A stretch of DNA of 64,000 bases from contig JAGAKG010000071.1 in NCBI GenBank assembly GCA_017625755.1, positions 1-64,000 on the forward strand. The letters are read 5' to 3'. The stretch's first letter is position 1, and each line of letters begins with the position of its first letter. The notes under the pieces are model-generated. The model saw nothing but the letters and a program-made list of their open reading frames with translations, did not search any database and was not told where the DNA came from. The DNA comes from Clostridia bacterium (GTDB lineage Bacteria > Bacillota > Clostridia > Oscillospirales > CAG-272). This document shows positions 53,442 through 62,016 of the stretch, one piece after another. A program made the translations under genes and the position numbers.

Positions 53442-54251
53442 ATGCTCGGATTTATAATATTTTTGATTATTTTGTTTCTTGCGCTTCTGTACCTTTTTCT
53501 CATATCCCCAAGACTCAAAGACAGAGCTGATATGGATATGCTTTTGGTTGATTATGCGCACAGAGGGCTTTGGAATGAGCAATACCCCGAAAATTCACTT
53601 CCCGCGTTTGCGCGCGCGGCGGAATCGGGCTTTGGAATTGAGCTTGATATACAGCTCACAAAGGATAAGCGTATAGTTGTTTTTCACGACTATGACCTTG
53701 TGCGAATGTGCGGCGCGGAAAAAAAGATTTCGGAGCTTACATACCGTGAGCTTTGTGAATACCGTCTTGGTGGCAGTGCTTTCGGAATCCCCACACTCGC
53801 AGAGGTGCTCAAGCTCGTCGACGGCAGAGTTCCGTTGCTTATAGAGCTTAAAGGCGAGGATTCTGATACAGAGCTTTGTAAGAGAGCGGTATCGCTTCTC
53901 GATAAATATCAGGGCGCGTTTTCGGTCGAGTCCTTCAACCCTCTGCTGCTTCAGTGGTTTAAAAAATACCGCCCGAGATACGCCAGAGGTCAGCTTGTGA
54001 CCAAGGTCACGAAGAAAACGAGAAAGGGAAGCGCGATTGTTGGTTTTGCGCTTTCAAATCTGCTATTGAATCTGCTTTCCCGCCCCGATTTTATCGCGGT
54101 CGACGGAAAGATAAGAAAAAGACCTATGATATTTATTTGCGAAAGACTGTTCGGTGCTAAGATTTTCGTTTGGACGGTCAGAAACCGCAGAGCGTATGAA
54201 ACCTGCCAAAGGGACGAACGCCATTCAATTTTTGAAAAATTTATCCCATGA
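53442..54251 (+). CDS. Glycerophosphodiester phosphodiesterase family protein
   Basis: The 269-residue protein starts with one membrane helix (LGFIIFLIILFLALLYLFLI), then a GDPD barrel with AHRGLWNEQYPENSLPAF, FGIELDIQLTKDKRIVVFHD and FSVESFNP, which carry the catalytic His and metal-binding Glu/Asp. It probably hydrolyses glycerophosphodiesters at the outer membrane face. GGAG precedes the ATG. Its end overlaps, by a few bases, the region where the next ORF could begin. Confidence 0.9.
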   Translation: MLGFIIFLIILFLALLYLFLISPRLKDRADMDMLLVDYAHRGLWNEQYPENSLPAFARAAESGFGIELDIQLTKDKRIVVFHDYDLVRMCGAEKKISELTYRELCEYRLGGSAFGIPTLAEVLKLVDGRVPLLIELKGEDSDTELCKRAVSLLDKYQGAFSVESFNPLLLQWFKKYRPRYARGQLVTKVTKKTRKGSAIVGFALSNLLLNLLSRPDFIAVDGKIRKRPMIFICERLFGAKIFVWTVRNRRAYETCQRDERHSIFEKFIP

Positions 54252-54271
54252 ATACAAAGGAGTTGTTAAAT

Positions 54272-55531
54272 ATGAAAAAATGCTATTCGGGCGCAGACAT
54301 TCTTCTGCCCGACTTCACCAAAAACGAGCCGCAGAAATGGGCGGTGGTAGCTTGCGACCAGTTCACAAGTGAGCCTGAATATTGGGAAAAGGCACAGGGG
54401 ATAGTCGGAGACGCACCATCAACGCTTAATATGATCCTTCCCGAGGTGTATCTTGAGGAGACCGCCGAGAGAATACCGAGAATAAACGAAACTATGCTTG
54501 TATACGAGCGTGAGATACTCAACGCTTATCCCGACAGTATGATATATGTTGAGCGTACACAGTCTGACGGAACCGTGCGCCACGGTATAGTTATGGCGAT
54601 AGACCTCGAGGCGTACGATTACAGACGGGGAGCCGATTCGCTTATCAGAGCCACAGAGGCGACGGTCGTCGAGCGCATACCGCCGAGAGTCGCAATCAGA
54701 CGCAACGCAAGCATTGAGCTGCCCCATGTTATGCTTCTTATTGACGACCCGAAAAAAACGGTTATAGAGCCGCTTGCGGGAGCCAATGTCGGAGAGGTAG
54801 TTTATGATTTTGACCTTATGCTTGACGGCGGACATATTCGAGGAACGATTATAAACCGCGAATATAAAAACGCGCTTTCCAAAGCGCTTGACGAGCTTAT
54901 ATCCGCCGAGGCTATGGCGAAAAAATACGGCAAGGACGGACTTTCTCCGCTTCTTTTCGCCGTTGGCGACGGAAACCACTCTCTCGCTTCTGCAAAGGCT
55001 GCGTACGAGGAGATAAAGGAAAGGGTAGGCATTGATGCCGCAAAGACTCATCCCGCGAGATACGCGCTTGTTGAGGTAGTTAACATACACGACGTGGCTC
55101 TTAAATTTGAGCCTATATACAGAATAGTCACAGATGTGGACTGCGATAGCTTCATATCCGAGCTTGAAGGATATCTTGGAGAGCTTTCGGGTAACGCCGA
55201 GGAGCAGAGAATAGAGTATATTTACGGAGATAAGAGCGGAACTCTTATCGCAAAAGCCCCCGAGCAGCAGCTTACAGTCGGAACACTTCAGAAATTTATC
55301 GACGAATACATATCGGTACACCCCGACACCAAGGTCGATTATATTCACGGAGAATCGTCTGTCATGGCGCTTGCCAAGAAGGAAAATTCCGTGGGCTTCC
55401 TCTTTGACGGAATGGAGAAATCTCAGCTCTTCAAAACGGTTATATTCGACGGCGCACTTCCCAGAAAGACTTTCTCTATGGGACACGCAACAGATAAGAG
55501 ATACTACCTTGAATGTAGAAAAATCAAATAA
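54272..55531 (+). CDS. DUF1015 family protein
   Basis: The 419-residue protein matches the DUF1015 (COG4198) family by FTSEPEYWEKA near the start, the VLPEVYLEE-like segment and the highly conserved GDGNHSLASAKAAYEEIK. The function of the family is not firmly established; a kinase-like role connected to serine metabolism has been suggested from gene neighbourhoods. The ATG at 54272 is preferred because AAAGGAG lies 10 bases before it, while the ATG at 54248 precedes that site. It is the last gene of the operon. Confidence 0.85.
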   Translation: MKKCYSGADILLPDFTKNEPQKWAVVACDQFTSEPEYWEKAQGIVGDAPSTLNMILPEVYLEETAERIPRINETMLVYEREILNAYPDSMIYVERTQSDGTVRHGIVMAIDLEAYDYRRGADSLIRATEATVVERIPPRVAIRRNASIELPHVMLLIDDPKKTVIEPLAGANVGEVVYDFDLMLDGGHIRGTIINREYKNALSKALDELISAEAMAKKYGKDGLSPLLFAVGDGNHSLASAKAAYEEIKERVGIDAAKTHPARYALVEVVNIHDVALKFEPIYRIVTDVDCDSFISELEGYLGELSGNAEEQRIEYIYGDKSGTLIAKAPEQQLTVGTLQKFIDEYISVHPDTKVDYIHGESSVMALAKKENSVGFLFDGMEKSQLFKTVIFDGALPRKTFSMGHATDKRYYLECRKIK

Positions 55532-55536
55532 AAGCA

Positions 55537-55564
55537 AGAGGACGGGAATAAAATCCCGTCCTCT
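55537..55564. terminator. Bidirectional terminator between DUF1015 gene and ptsI
   Basis: AGAGGACGGGA (55537-55547) and TCCCGTCCTCT (55554-55564) form an 11-bp stem. The plus side continues CATTATTTTC and the minus side TGCTTTTATTT, and both flanking genes converge here. Confidence 0.75.
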
Positions 55565-55566
55565 CA

Positions 55567-57201
55567 TTATTTTCTCAAATCAATATTTCTTACCGCGTCT
55601 CTTGTTCTGAGCACATACGATGGAGAGACCGAAAGCTCGTCTATCCCCATTCGCAAAAAGCGCTCGGTGAGAGAGAGGTCTGCCGCAAGCTCGCCGCATA
55701 TTCCTATCCATGCGCCGTGCGCATGAGCGTTCTTTGCGGATAGCTCTATCAGCTTCATTACCGCCTCATGGTGAGTGTCGCAGAACGGCTCGAGCTTGGG
55801 ATTCTGTCGGTCACACGCAAGAGTATATTGCGTGAGGTCGTTTGTACCGACGCTGAAAAAGTCGACCATAGGAGCGAGCCTGTCGCTTATAATTGCGGCG
55901 GCGGGGGTTTCTATCATAATGCCGATTTCGATATTTTCGCTGTATTCGATATTTTTCTCGTCAAGCTCGGTCTTTACCTCGTCGCATATTTCGAGTATTC
56001 TCTCAAGCTCGGATACGCTCGTTATCATAGGGAACATAATTCCGAGATTGCCGAATACCGAGGCGCGGAAAAGGGCGCGAAGCTGAGTCTTGAATATTTC
56101 GGGGCGGGTTAGACATATCCTTATCGCCCTGAAGCCGAGCGCGGGATTTTCCTCGTCGTCAAGCCCGAAATAATCCACCTTTTTGTCGGCTCCGATGTCG
56201 AGCGTGCGGATTATCACCTTTTTTCCCGACATACTCACAAGCACCTTTCGATATACCTCGAACTGCTCTTGCTCGGTGGGGAAATCCTTTCTCTCAAGAT
56301 ATAGAAATTCACTTCTGAAAAGTCCTATCCCGCCCGCATCGTTCAATATCACGGCGCCGATATTGTCAACACCTCCGATGTTGGCGTATATATTCACGCG
56401 CGTTCCGTCGAGCGTGATATTTTCCTTACCCTTAAGCTTCTTTAGAAGCTCTTTTTTTTCAAGGTCTGCGCGTTGCTTTTCCTCAATGGCGGCAAGTGTT
56501 TTGCTGTTGGGATTTATAAATACCTCTCCCGTAAATCCGTCAACCGCCGCCATATCTCCGTCTCGGATGCTTTGAATAAATTCCTTTCCGACACCGATGA
56601 CCGCGGGAATATTCATATTCCTCGCAAGTATCGCCGTGTGTGAATTTGACGAGCCGTGAGCGGTTACAAATGCAAGAATCTTCTCCTTGTCAAGCAGAAC
56701 AGTCTCGCTCGGCGTGAGGTCGTCGGCGCAGATTATCACATTGTCGTCAGATGGCGCCTCTGAAATCCCGCCTTGCTCCATACAAGCGATAAGCCTGTCC
56801 GAAATATCCTTGACATCGGCGGCTCTCGCCTGCATATACGAGTCCTCCATAGAGGCAAACATCGCGGTGAAATTCTTTGAGGTGAGCGCGATGGCGTATT
56901 CCGCGTTGACCGATTGACTTTCAATTATATGACGAATAGAATCGTTGTAATCGTCATCTTCCAGCATCATCATATGAATTTCAAATATCTGCGCGTTTGT
57001 CTCGCCCACCTCGCGGAGCGCCTTTTCGTATATTTCGGAGAGTTGAACGAATGCCTTTTCCTTTGCCGCTCTCACCCTCTCAAGCTCTGCCGCAGTATCT
57101 GCTATATGGGAGCGGCGGATATGAGTTTCCTGCTTTTTAAAGACCGAAATTTTTCCTATCGCAATTGCTCCGTATACGCCTTTTCCACTAAATCTGAGCA
57201 T
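55567..57201 (-). CDS. ptsI: PTS enzyme I (phosphoenolpyruvate-protein phosphotransferase)
   Basis: The 544-residue protein phosphorylates HPr from PEP. The phosphohistidine is H188 in GSSNSHTAILARNMNIPAV, the PEP-binding barrel has SVGTNDLTQYTLACDR and the C-terminal WIGICGELAAD. The length is slightly short of the ~570 typical for enzyme I, but all motifs are intact. GGGGGAG precedes the ATG. It lies 19 bases after ptsH, as the last gene of the pts operon. Confidence 0.94.
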   Translation of the reverse strand: MLRFSGKGVYGAIAIGKISVFKKQETHIRRSHIADTAAELERVRAAKEKAFVQLSEIYEKALREVGETNAQIFEIHMMMLEDDDYNDSIRHIIESQSVNAEYAIALTSKNFTAMFASMEDSYMQARAADVKDISDRLIACMEQGGISEAPSDDNVIICADDLTPSETVLLDKEKILAFVTAHGSSNSHTAILARNMNIPAVIGVGKEFIQSIRDGDMAAVDGFTGEVFINPNSKTLAAIEEKQRADLEKKELLKKLKGKENITLDGTRVNIYANIGGVDNIGAVILNDAGGIGLFRSEFLYLERKDFPTEQEQFEVYRKVLVSMSGKKVIIRTLDIGADKKVDYFGLDDEENPALGFRAIRICLTRPEIFKTQLRALFRASVFGNLGIMFPMITSVSELERILEICDEVKTELDEKNIEYSENIEIGIMIETPAAAIISDRLAPMVDFFSVGTNDLTQYTLACDRQNPKLEPFCDTHHEAVMKLIELSAKNAHAHGAWIGICGELAADLSLTERFLRMGIDELSVSPSYVLRTRDAVRNIDLRK

Positions 57202-57220
57202 ATCCGCTCCCCCTTTTTAC

Positions 57221-57478
57221 TTAAAGATTCTTTTCAAAAAAGTCCTTCATAGCTGCCGCTGCCTCTGTCTCGTCCTCGCCGACGACAGAGACCTTGACAG
57301 TCTCTCCGCATCTTACGCCAAGCCCCATAAGCATCATAAGCTTGGTAGCGTTTACCATTTTTCCGTTCTTTTCTATCAGAATGTCGCTCTTGAACTGCTT
57401 GGCGGTCTTTGCGAGAAGCCCTGCGGGTCTTGCGTGGATACCTATCTCGTCCTTTATCGTATAGGTGAAGGTTTGCAT
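57221..57478 (-). CDS. ptsH: HPr family phosphocarrier protein with Lys at position 46
   Basis: The 85-residue protein carries the phosphohistidine His15 in IHARPAG. At the position of the regulatory Ser46 of Bacillus HPr there is Lys46 (VNATKLMMLMGLG in place of VNLKSIMGVMSLG), so phosphorylation by HPr kinase and CcpA co-activation through this protein appear impossible. The start at 57478 has AAGGAAA upstream; the longer frame to 57505 runs into the preceding gene. It lies between EIICBA and ptsI. Confidence 0.93.
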   Translation of the reverse strand: MQTFTYTIKDEIGIHARPAGLLAKTAKQFKSDILIEKNGKMVNATKLMMLMGLGVRCGETVKVSVVGEDETEAAAAMKDFFEKNL

Positions 57479-57497
57479 TACCGTATTTCCTTTCTGC

Positions 57498-59621
57498 TTA
57501 TTCAATAGATATCAGCTTGTCACCAACCGACACCTGACCCGAGCCGATATGCTTTATGCTTTTATAATCCTCGGTGTTGCAGATTACAAGGGGAGTGGTA
57601 AGCTTGTACCCCGCCTTGCGGATTTCCGCCATATCAAAGGATATAAGAAGCTCTCCGCGGCGTACCCGCTGACCTTCCTTGACATGAAGCTTGAAAAACC
57701 TGCCGCCAAGCTTTACCGTATCAATACCGATGTGAAGCAGAATTTCACAGCCCTTGTCGGATATCAGGTTGATTGCGTGCCTGGTTTCAAAGAGAGAGCC
57801 TATCTTGCCGTCGCAGGGGGCGTAAAGCTTACCCTCGGAAGGCTCGATAGCTATTCCGTCGCCGAGCGTTTTCGTGGCAAACGCCTCGTCGTCGACCTTC
57901 TCAAGAGAGATAATATTACCCTTGAGATATGCGAATAGCTCCTCACTCTCAATCTTACCGCTCGAATCCGATTTCTTTCCCTCGTCGCTTTCAGATACAT
58001 CTGAGAAAAATGCGTCAAGATTTTCCGACTCGGGGGAGTCCATAAAGTCATCAAGATTAGACTTTACCACAGATACCTGAGGTCCGTATATTATCTGCAC
58101 ACCATTGCCTTTGTGAATCACGCCAGACGCGCCGCTCCGCTTCAGAAGCTCGTCGTCAACTCCCTCTGGGGAGAGGACGGTTATTCTGAGTCTTGTAGCA
58201 CAGCAGTCGATATCCGAAATATTTGCCTTGCCGCCGAGACCGCGCAGTATCTGCGCGCTTTGCAGATGAGCGCTGTTCTTTGACGAGTCCGCAGACTTTC
58301 TCGCGTCCACATCGGCTCGGGTGTAAAGCTTGGTTTCCTCGTCGTCAAGCTCTCGCCCGGGCGTCCTCAGATTGAGCTTGGTTATCATAAAGTAGAATAT
58401 AAAGTAGTATATTACCGCATAAACAAGACCGACAGCCACTATCCATAGCCAATTAGTCTTTGCGTTGCCCTGAAGAATACCGAATAGTGTGAGGTCTATC
58501 AAGCCTCCCGAGAATGTCATACCGACACCGACGCCGAGAACATGCATCAGCATATATGAAAGACCCGCGAGAATACAGTGTACCACATACATAATAGGCG
58601 CGACGAACAGGAATGTGAACTCAATAGGCTCGGTGATACCCGTGAGCAGAGAGGTCAGCGCTGCAGAGAGGAGAAGTCCGCCGACTATCTTTTTCTTTTC
58701 GGGGCGGGCGCATCTGTATATCGCGAACGCCGCCGCGGGCAGACCGAATATCATAAATGGGAATTTACCCGACATAAATCTCGTCGCCGAGACAGAGAAC
58801 TGCTCTGTGGACTTGGACGCCAGCTCAGCGAAGAAGATATTCTGTGCGCCCGATACGGTAACGCCGTCGATGACCATAGTTCCGCCAAGCTCCGTTTGCC
58901 AGAAGGGAATATAGAAAACATGGTGGAGTCCGAAGGGAATTAGCGCTCTCTCAATGATACCGTATATCCAGGTTCCGATATATCCCGAGCGCAATACGAG
59001 AGAGCCGAGACTTGCAATCCAGCCCTGAACGACAGGCCATATAAAGAACATAGCCACTCCGACAAGCAAATAAACCAAGCTGGATATTATGGGAACAAAT
59101 CGCGTTCCGCCGAAGAATGAAAGCACCTGAGGGAGCTTTATTTTATAAAATCTGTTGTGAAGCGCAGCAACGCCAAGTCCCACGATAATACCGCCGAAAA
59201 CACCCATTTGCAGGGTGGTGATTCCGAGCGAGGTCGCCGTGGAGTTTGCCGCCATAGCCTCAACGCCGCCCTTGGCGGTTATAAGCGCGCTGATGGCGGT
59301 GTTCATAACGAGGTAAGCGATAGCTCCCGAAAGAGCCGCGACCTCTTTTTCCTTTTTCGCCATACCGATAGCAACGCCTATGGCAAAGAGCAGGGCAAGG
59401 TTATCGAAAATAACGCTTCCTGTTTTGCTCATTATGTCGAGAACCGTGTAAAGCACACCGCCCTCGGTTATGATACCTGTCAGATTGTAGGTTTCAAGCG
59501 TCGTTGGGTTTGTAAAGGAGCTTCCAATACCGAGAAGCAATCCCGCAACGGGGAGCAGAGCGATAGGGAGCATAAAGGCTCGCCCTACTCGCTGCAGTAC
59601 CCCAAATATTTTGTTTTTCAC
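57498..59621 (-). CDS. PTS EIICBA, glucose/N-acetylglucosamine family
   Basis: The 707-residue fused permease has an EIIC domain (residues ~1-400) with ALIPFGLHHVFYIPFWQTELGG. An EIIB domain has the phosphocysteine in DIDCCATRLRI (the neighbouring Cys makes the exact residue ambiguous). An EIIA domain (~575-707) has LLHIGIDTVKLGG with the phosphohistidine and KLYAPCDG. The C-B-A order is typical of PtsG/NagE; the sugar cannot be decided. Initiation is at GTG 59621, with GGAGG 8 bases upstream. HPr and enzyme I follow in one operon. The upstream region 59622-59764 shows no clear cre site or antiterminator that I could identify. Confidence 0.93.
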   Translation of the reverse strand: MKNKIFGVLQRVGRAFMLPIALLPVAGLLLGIGSSFTNPTTLETYNLTGIITEGGVLYTVLDIMSKTGSVIFDNLALLFAIGVAIGMAKKEKEVAALSGAIAYLVMNTAISALITAKGGVEAMAANSTATSLGITTLQMGVFGGIIVGLGVAALHNRFYKIKLPQVLSFFGGTRFVPIISSLVYLLVGVAMFFIWPVVQGWIASLGSLVLRSGYIGTWIYGIIERALIPFGLHHVFYIPFWQTELGGTMVIDGVTVSGAQNIFFAELASKSTEQFSVSATRFMSGKFPFMIFGLPAAAFAIYRCARPEKKKIVGGLLLSAALTSLLTGITEPIEFTFLFVAPIMYVVHCILAGLSYMLMHVLGVGVGMTFSGGLIDLTLFGILQGNAKTNWLWIVAVGLVYAVIYYFIFYFMITKLNLRTPGRELDDEETKLYTRADVDARKSADSSKNSAHLQSAQILRGLGGKANISDIDCCATRLRITVLSPEGVDDELLKRSGASGVIHKGNGVQIIYGPQVSVVKSNLDDFMDSPESENLDAFFSDVSESDEGKKSDSSGKIESEELFAYLKGNIISLEKVDDEAFATKTLGDGIAIEPSEGKLYAPCDGKIGSLFETRHAINLISDKGCEILLHIGIDTVKLGGRFFKLHVKEGQRVRRGELLISFDMAEIRKAGYKLTTPLVICNTEDYKSIKHIGSGQVSVGDKLISIE

Positions 59622-59764
59622 ATCAATACCTCCAAATTCTTATGAAAGTTGCAAATTGAAATTTTCACAGAACATTATCAGTATATAGTGTTTGCGAGAA
59701 AGTACGGTTTTTAAACAAAATTTATGAAATTATTGAAAAGCATTTTATTTTCTCTATGGTTGTA

Positions 59765-59793
59765 TTGAAAATCAAGGCAAGATGTGATAAAAT
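59765..59793 (+). promoter_or_regulatory. Promoter of the alpha/beta hydrolase gene
   Basis: TTGAAA (59765-59770), 17 bases, then TAAAAT (59788-59793), about 55 bases upstream of the start codon. Confidence 0.6.
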
Positions 59794-59848
59794 ATATCCG
59801 ACGGAATTATAATTTAATAGCTGAATTTTTGATTGAACGGGGATAAAA

Positions 59849-60610
59849 ATGTTTTTTATAAAAAAGATTAAAAGAAGAATACTTATATGTCTTATCTCGG
59901 TACTGCTTGTTTGCGCTGTAATAGTTACGGCGTGCGCGGTATATCTTGCAGACTATTACAAAGCTGACGAAAAGGCGATAGCCGCATATCTCGAGCTTGA
60001 TACAGTGACCGATGGCGCGGTTACCCAAAACACGCTTGAGGATAATACGATAATTTTTCTGCCCGAGATGCCGACAGATAAGGGATTTATATTCTATCCG
60101 GGAGGCAAGGTCGAGCATACGGCGTATATACCGCTTATGGAAGCCTGCGCCGCGCGGGGAATATTCTGCGTTCTGCTCGATATGCCCTTCAATCTTGCGG
60201 TGCTTGACATAAACGCGGCGGACGGAATACGAGAAGCCTATCCCGAAATTGAGTCTTGGTATATAGGCGGACATTCGCTTGGCGGCTCAATGGCGGCGGC
60301 ATATCTTGAGGGGCAGACGGATAGTTTTGAGGGGCTCGTGCTTCTCGGCTCCTATTCCACGGCTGACCTTTCCGCAACTGATGTGCGCGTGCTTTCGGTC
60401 TACGGTAGCGAGGACGGAGTTATGAACAGAGAGAAATATGAGGAAAATATAGTCAATCTCCCGAGCGACTATACCGAGCTTGTTATTGAGGGCGGTTGTC
60501 ACGCATATTTCGGAATGTACGGCGCGCAGGACGGCGACGGCGTAGCAACCATAACCCCCAAAGAACAGATAAATATAACCGCGAACGCTGTTTCGGAGTT
60601 TCTTGGCTGA
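59849..60610 (+). CDS. Membrane-anchored alpha/beta hydrolase
   Basis: The 253-residue protein has one N-terminal membrane segment (ILICLISVLLVCAVIVTAC), so the catalytic domain is probably outside the cell. The nucleophile elbow is GHSLGGS (Ser143), with a plausible acid in YGSEDGV and base in GGCHAYFG. It resembles the dienelactone-hydrolase-like branch of the superfamily, but the substrate is unknown. GGGG-rich spacing (GAACGGGGAT) precedes the ATG. It is a single-gene unit with its own promoter and terminator. Confidence 0.88.
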   Translation: MFFIKKIKRRILICLISVLLVCAVIVTACAVYLADYYKADEKAIAAYLELDTVTDGAVTQNTLEDNTIIFLPEMPTDKGFIFYPGGKVEHTAYIPLMEACAARGIFCVLLDMPFNLAVLDINAADGIREAYPEIESWYIGGHSLGGSMAAAYLEGQTDSFEGLVLLGSYSTADLSATDVRVLSVYGSEDGVMNREKYEENIVNLPSDYTELVIEGGCHAYFGMYGAQDGDGVATITPKEQINITANAVSEFLG

Positions 60611-60618
60611 TAAAAAAG

Positions 60619-60657
60619 AAACAGGACAGAGATGTTTTATCTCTGTCCTGTTTTTTT
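60619..60657 (+). terminator. Terminator of the alpha/beta hydrolase gene
   Basis: AAACAGGACAGAGAT (60619-60633) and ATCTCTGTCCTGTTT (60639-60653) form a perfect 15-bp stem, followed by more T residues. Confidence 0.88.
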
Positions 60658-60668
60658 GTATTCTGAAA

Positions 60669-60689
60669 ACCACCAGCACGGCTGGTGGT
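60669..60689. repeat. Short perfect inverted repeat echoing the tRNA-Thr acceptor stem
   Basis: ACCACCAGC (60669-60677), ACG, GCTGGTGGT (60681-60689). Its core 7-mers CACCAGC and GCTGGTG are identical to the two acceptor strands of the neighbouring tRNA-Thr. It might be a copied snap-back of the acceptor or just a REP-like palindrome. The rest of the gene-free stretch 60611-61022 holds the two terminators, the tRNA and its promoter. Confidence 0.5.
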
Positions 60690-60723
60690 CATGACTCTAT
60701 ATCAAGAAATTTGTCAGAAAAGC

Positions 60724-60749
60724 AAAACCCTCCCGAAGCTTCGGGAGGG
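60724..60749 (-). terminator. Terminator of tRNA-Thr
   Basis: CCCTCCCGAAG and CTTCGGGAGGG (60728-60749) form a perfect palindrome followed on the minus strand by TTTTGCTTTT. Confidence 0.8.
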
Positions 60750-60752
60750 AAA

Positions 60753-60828
60753 TGGAGCTGGTGATGTGACTTGAACACACGACCTGCTGATTACGAATCA
60801 GCTGCACTACCGACTGTGCTACACCAGC
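60753..60828 (-). tRNA. tRNA-Thr(CGU)
   Basis: On the minus strand the RNA runs from GCTGGTG to CACCAGC-T-CCA with encoded CCA. The D arm is AGCACAGTCGGTAGTGC, the anticodon loop is TTCGTAA (anticodon CGT, threonine codon ACG), and the T loop is GTTCAAGTC. All four stems pair. A consensus promoter lies 28 bases upstream. Confidence 0.95.
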
Positions 60829-60856
60829 AAAGGGTATTCTTTTGGACAACATTAAT

Positions 60857-60885
60857 ATTATACTGACAAAAGCGCGATTTGTCAA
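60857..60885 (-). promoter_or_regulatory. Promoter of tRNA-Thr
   Basis: The minus strand reads TTGACA (60880-60885), exactly 17 bases, then TATAAT (60857-60862), a perfect sigma-A promoter as expected for a stable RNA gene. Confidence 0.85.
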
Positions 60886-61022
60886 GATGTTTTTTAAAAT
60901 AAAGGAAATAAAATATTTTATATTTTGCTTTTTTTGTGATAAATAAATATGCGCCGTCATATTCTTTTAATAAAGAGCCGCAATAAGGCTTTTTGATTAT
61001 TAAAAAAAGACGGGAGAGCTTT

Positions 61023-61976
61023 ATGAACTTTGGGGAAAACACGGCAAAAATAAATATGCAAAAGAACATTCTGGACTATAAGGTACCGCTTGACTATAAT
61101 GTGATGATGGGGTATATAAATGAATTTTCGGAGCGCTATCCGTTTATGAGCGTTTCCTCGATTGGCGAGTCGATTATGGGGCGAAGTATACCGATAATAA
61201 GACTCGGCAACGGAGAGCGGTCTGTGCTTTATGTTGGCGCGCACCACGGAATGGAGTGGATGACCTCGGTTCTGCTTCTGCGGTTTATCAACGAATACTG
61301 TGAGCTTTTCAAGAAGGACAGCAGGATATATACATACACCCTGAGCTATCTTTTTTCAACTAAAAGCATATACATAATACCTATGCTAAATCCCGACGGA
61401 GTGGATTACCAGATAAACGGAGTCGGCGAGGATAATCCGCTTTATGAGCGTCTGCTGAAAATGAACCAAAACAGCACGGATTTCACCCATTGGCAGGCAA
61501 ACGCGAGGGGAGTTGACCTCAATCACAACTATAACTGCGGATTTGCCGAATACAAACAGCTCGAGGCGGAGCAGGGTATCGGTGAGGGCGCTCCCACGAG
61601 ATTCAGCGGGAATATGCCCGAAAGTGAGCCTGAGGTCGGCGCACTCTGTAATTTTCTGCGCTTCAATGACGATATAAAGGCTATACTTACTTTGCATACG
61701 CAGGGCGAGGAGATTTATTACACGAGCGGCGAAAGGACGGCTCCGCGAAGCAAGACGATTGCGGCAACGCTCAGCCGAATGACGGGGTATCTGCTCGGTA
61801 CCCCCGAGGGAATGGCGGCGTATGGCGGACTTACCGATTGGTATATTTCGGAATTCAATAAGCCCTCGTTTACCATAGAGTGCGGCAGGGGTGAAAATCC
61901 GCTCCCGCTCGACGATTATTTCAAGATATATACCGACATCAGGGAAATGCTCTTTATGATGCCGACATTTATATAA
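61023..61976 (+). CDS. M14 family zinc carboxypeptidase
   Basis: The 317-residue protein has the M14 zinc motif HxxE in GAHHGMEWM (H75, E78), the third ligand in TLHTQG, the substrate-binding NARGVDLNHNY and the catalytic glutamate in FTIECGRGENP. It resembles gamma-D-glutamyl-diaminopimelate peptidases, so peptidoglycan peptides are a likely substrate. There is no evident signal peptide, so it is probably a cytoplasmic peptidase for recycled cell-wall peptides. The ATG at 61023 has GGGAGAG 5 bases upstream, which decides it against the longer reading from 60993. Confidence 0.9.
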   Translation: MNFGENTAKINMQKNILDYKVPLDYNVMMGYINEFSERYPFMSVSSIGESIMGRSIPIIRLGNGERSVLYVGAHHGMEWMTSVLLLRFINEYCELFKKDSRIYTYTLSYLFSTKSIYIIPMLNPDGVDYQINGVGEDNPLYERLLKMNQNSTDFTHWQANARGVDLNHNYNCGFAEYKQLEAEQGIGEGAPTRFSGNMPESEPEVGALCNFLRFNDDIKAILTLHTQGEEIYYTSGERTAPRSKTIAATLSRMTGYLLGTPEGMAAYGGLTDWYISEFNKPSFTIECGRGENPLPLDDYFKIYTDIREMLFMMPTFI

Positions 61977-61981
61977 AGCTT

Positions 61982-62012
61982 AACAGGCTACCGCCAAACG
62001 CGGTAGCCTGTT
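61982..62012. terminator. Bidirectional hairpin between the M14 peptidase and the membrane-protein gene
   Basis: AACAGGCTACCGC (61982-61994), CAAAC, GCGGTAGCCTGTT (62000-62012) is a perfect 13-bp stem between two converging genes. T-runs are short on both sides. Confidence 0.7.
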
Positions 62013-62016
62013 AGGT

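Noticed and set aside
59622..59848. Catabolite-responsive element or RAT antiterminator before the PTS operon
   Set aside because: I could not find a sequence close to TGWAANCGNTNWCA or a RAT/terminator pair; the region is A/T-rich without clear structure.
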